Translations under genes and position numbers: made by a program
Assembly (NCBI RefSeq): GCF_004335085.1
Contig: NZ_RQRS01000009.1
Span: 120,440 to 184,439 of the forward strand
Origin: Pedobacter nototheniae
GTDB taxonomy: Bacteria > Bacteroidota > Bacteroidia > Sphingobacteriales > Sphingobacteriaceae
Reading direction: 5' to 3'
DNA: 64,000 nt
Notes under the pieces: model-generated
Seen by the model: the letters and a program-made list of their open reading frames with translations, nothing else
What the model was told of the DNA's origin: nothing
Databases searched by the model: none
Shown: positions 62,164 through 64,000 of the stretch, one piece after another
How the letters are laid out: each line of letters begins with the position of its first letter
How positions within the stretch are numbered: the first letter of the stretch is position 1

Positions 62164-63873
62164 ATGAAAAAAACGATAAAATTCATCGTAATGGCTTTGC
62201 TATGCCTAAATTTTTGGGCTGCTGCGCAGACTATTCCGATAAAACTCTCCGGCACTGTGAGGGATAAAGCTGGGAAGCCTATTCCCGATGCTACCATAAA
62301 AACCTCTGACAAAGAACGGATAACCTATACGGATAAAGATGGAAAGTTCAGCTTTACGGTTGACAAGCCAGATGGAATCCTTACCATAAGCAGCATTGCT
62401 TACCAGACTGTTAATACTCCTTACGGGCCACAATTTACGTTAGAGATCATCTTGAATGAGACAGCAGGATCTCTGGATGATGTGGTGGTGATCGCCTATG
62501 GCACTACGACTAAAAAGCTGAACACTGGCGCTATCGGAAAGGTAAGTGCTTCAGAAATCGCGCTTCAACCTGTGTCAAATCCGCTAAGTGCACTACAAGG
62601 CAGGATACCAGGACTTGCCATCACACAAAATAGCGGCATCAATGGTTCTGGACTGAAGGTACAGATCAGAGGCCAGGGATCGTTGATGCAAGGTTCTGAA
62701 CCGTTATTCATTATCGACGGAATTCCCTTTTCCCCAGGCAACAATTCCATCAACACCGTTACCAATGCAACCGGAAGTAGCGGAGTGAGTCCCTTCAGTA
62801 CCATCAACCCTTCGGAAATTGAAAGTGTTGAAATCTTAAAAGATGCTGATGCGACATCAATATATGGTAGTCGCGGAGCGAACGGTGTAATCCTGATCAC
62901 GACGAAAAAAGGTGTGGCAGGTAAGAGTAGATTAAACCTGAATATCTACGACGGATATAGCCATATCACCAGAACAATGGATATGCTGGCAACAGAAGAT
63001 TACCTTAAGATGCGCAGGGAAGGTTTTAAAAATGACGGGCTTACCTTGACGAATGCAAATGCCCCGGATCTTCTGCTATGGGACCAGACCAGGTATACCA
63101 ATTTTAAGGATATTCTTATAGGTGGAAATGCAAAAACCACCGATGTACAGTCATCAATAAGCGGCGGGACCGAGAAAACCAGGTTCCTGATTTCCGGAGG
63201 CTATCATGGAGAGACTTCTGTATTTCCTGGTGAACAGCGTGACGACAAACTATCAGGCCGGATTAGCCTAAATCACCGCTCAACCGATGAACGCTTTAGT
63301 CTTGATTTTAGTGGCGGGTTTTTATATAACCGCAATAAGATGAGTTCGGGCGATCTTACGGCCTATATCAATATGCCACCAAATATGCGATTATACGATG
63401 ATGCGGGCAACCTGAACTGGCAAGAGGGCGGCACTTTTTTTGGCGGGGCAATTACCAACCCTTTGGCCGCAGCCAACAGACAATATACCGGAAAGTTCAG
63501 TAACCTGACAACAAGCGTTAATATGGCCTACGAAATCTTAGCCGGACTAAAAGGAAAGGTAAGCCTGGGGTACAATAGTTTATCTGGTAATGACCAGGCG
63601 CTTAATCCCTCAAGTTCCATAAATCCTAACTCAGGAACACTTCCCTATTCCAACTTTGGCCGGTCATTTTTAGGCAGCTGGATTGTGGAGCCGCAGCTCG
63701 AATATACCAATACCATAGGTAAGGGCAAATTAAACATTCTAGTCGGCGGGACCTTACAAAATACAAACAGTAATACGTTGAGCGTTTCCGCACAGAATTA
63801 CAGGAATGATATCCTGCTTTCCTCAATAGCCGCAGCAGGGAATGTAACCACAAGCAATAGTGATTACGCTTAC
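62164..63873 (+). pseudogene. susC: SusC/RagA TonB-linked outer-membrane protein, interrupted by an IS element
   Basis: 570 codons of a protein family that is normally about 1000 residues. Signal peptide ending AAAQT; carboxypeptidase-D-like domain (LSGTVRDKAGKPIPDATIKTS, about 28-95); SusC TonB box DDVVVIAYGTTTKKLNTG; plug with the SusC signature (ALQGRIPGLAITQNSG, IRGQGSLMQGSEPLFIIDGIP, DADATSIYGSRGANGVILITTKKG); then barrel strands. The homology stops at NSDYAY (near 63873), where IS sequence begins. The reading frame runs 24 residues into the element and ends at 63948. It cannot make a full barrel. The rest of the gene is expected beyond the IS, outside the window. Confidence 0.85.
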
Positions 63874-64000
63874 TGGAATTGCAATATAAAAGTGGAGACA
63901 TTTTATGCCGCTTCTGTTTTATTTTTCAGCATTGCTCTTTCAACCTGAACTGGGGTTCTGTAATCAAGTGCCGAATGTCTTCTTTTCCTATTGTACCATA
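63874..64000 (-). mobile_element. IS3-family insertion sequence, transposase 3' end (partial)
   Basis: The element probably begins at TGGAATTGCAAT (63874), with the TG terminus typical of IS3 elements, just where susC homology ends. It continues past the end of the window, so its inverted repeats and target duplication cannot be checked. Confidence 0.75.
63903..64000 (-). CDS. IS3-family transposase (OrfB), C-terminal fragment
   Basis: On the minus strand the last 31 codons before a TAA at 63903-63905 read WYNRKRRHSALDYRTPVQVE and onward to KNKTEAA. This is the classic C-terminus of IS3/IS150-group DDE transposases (integrase core), in which Y-N-x-x-R-x-H-S-x-L-x-Y-x-T-P is highly conserved. 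The upstream portion is outside the window. Confidence 0.9.
   Translation of the reverse strand, partial: WYNRKRRHSALDYRTPVQVERAMLKNKTEAA

Noticed and set aside
63874..63948. Last 24 residues of the susC reading frame as real protein
   Set aside because: They are translated from IS DNA and do not match SusC proteins.

Overview
The window comes from a Bacteroidota genome, most likely a Pedobacter-like member of the Sphingobacteriaceae. The signs are a polysaccharide-degradation cluster, SusC/RagA and carboxypeptidase-D-plug TonB receptors, a GLPGLI protein, a DUF2807/GIN protein, promoters of the TAnnTTTG type, no clear Shine-Dalgarno sequences, and an AT-rich, TTA-rich codon style.

Layout. 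(1) 146-11841 is a pectin and rhamnogalacturonan cluster. A leftward operon encodes GH28, GH105, PL10, UxaB and UxaA. A leftward CE8 pectin methylesterase has its own terminator. GH43 and CE12 run rightward. Together they de-esterify and depolymerise pectin and take released galacturonate through tagaturonate and altronate to KDG. Similar GCAAACGAT/ATGCAATCGTT words lie in both control regions. (2) 11880-21928 holds a carboxymuconolactone-decarboxylase-like protein, a Crp/Fnr regulator, a GLPGLI protein with its outer-membrane partner, a GIN protein, an SDR, CarB and a small exported protein. (3) 22330-29775 is a vitamin-salvage region: a PnuC-type transporter with an NadR-like kinase, then a TPP riboswitch in front of a TonB receptor and a ThiE-like protein. 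After 1.7 kb of intergenic repeats come a probable thiamine pyrophosphokinase and a GNAT. (4) 29893-43649 is mostly housekeeping: peptidases (M28, M14, PepT, rhomboid), DUF4407, rhodanese, dipeptide epimerase, an aldose-epimerase-like protein, lipoproteins and an RRM protein. It includes one outer-membrane protein gene split by an in-frame stop. (5) 44245-61183 is an accessory, visibly more G+C-rich island of defence-like genes. (6) 61437-64000 has an XRE regulator, a highly structured non-coding stretch, and a susC gene cut by an IS3-family element that runs off the window.

The island is the exciting part. Its first block is a 1587-aa protein with the NO VEIN layout (sacsin-type GHKL ATPase at the N-terminus, DUF3883 with a D-x12-ExK pattern at the C-terminus), an HD-like protein, an FRG-domain protein and a convergent HNH nuclease. 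Its second block is a tight five-gene run: an SPPY DNA methyltransferase; an 819-aa protein with two GHKL ATPase domains (Hsp90/MORC-like first, histidine-kinase-like last, with a candidate phospho-His); a 625-aa protein with a receiver-like domain; a HEPN protein; and a membrane-anchored protein with a second HEPN-like motif. I read this as a candidate methylation-linked, phosphorelay-controlled RNase immune system. I do not recognise the whole combination as a named system. All functional statements rest on reading motifs by eye; no database search was run.
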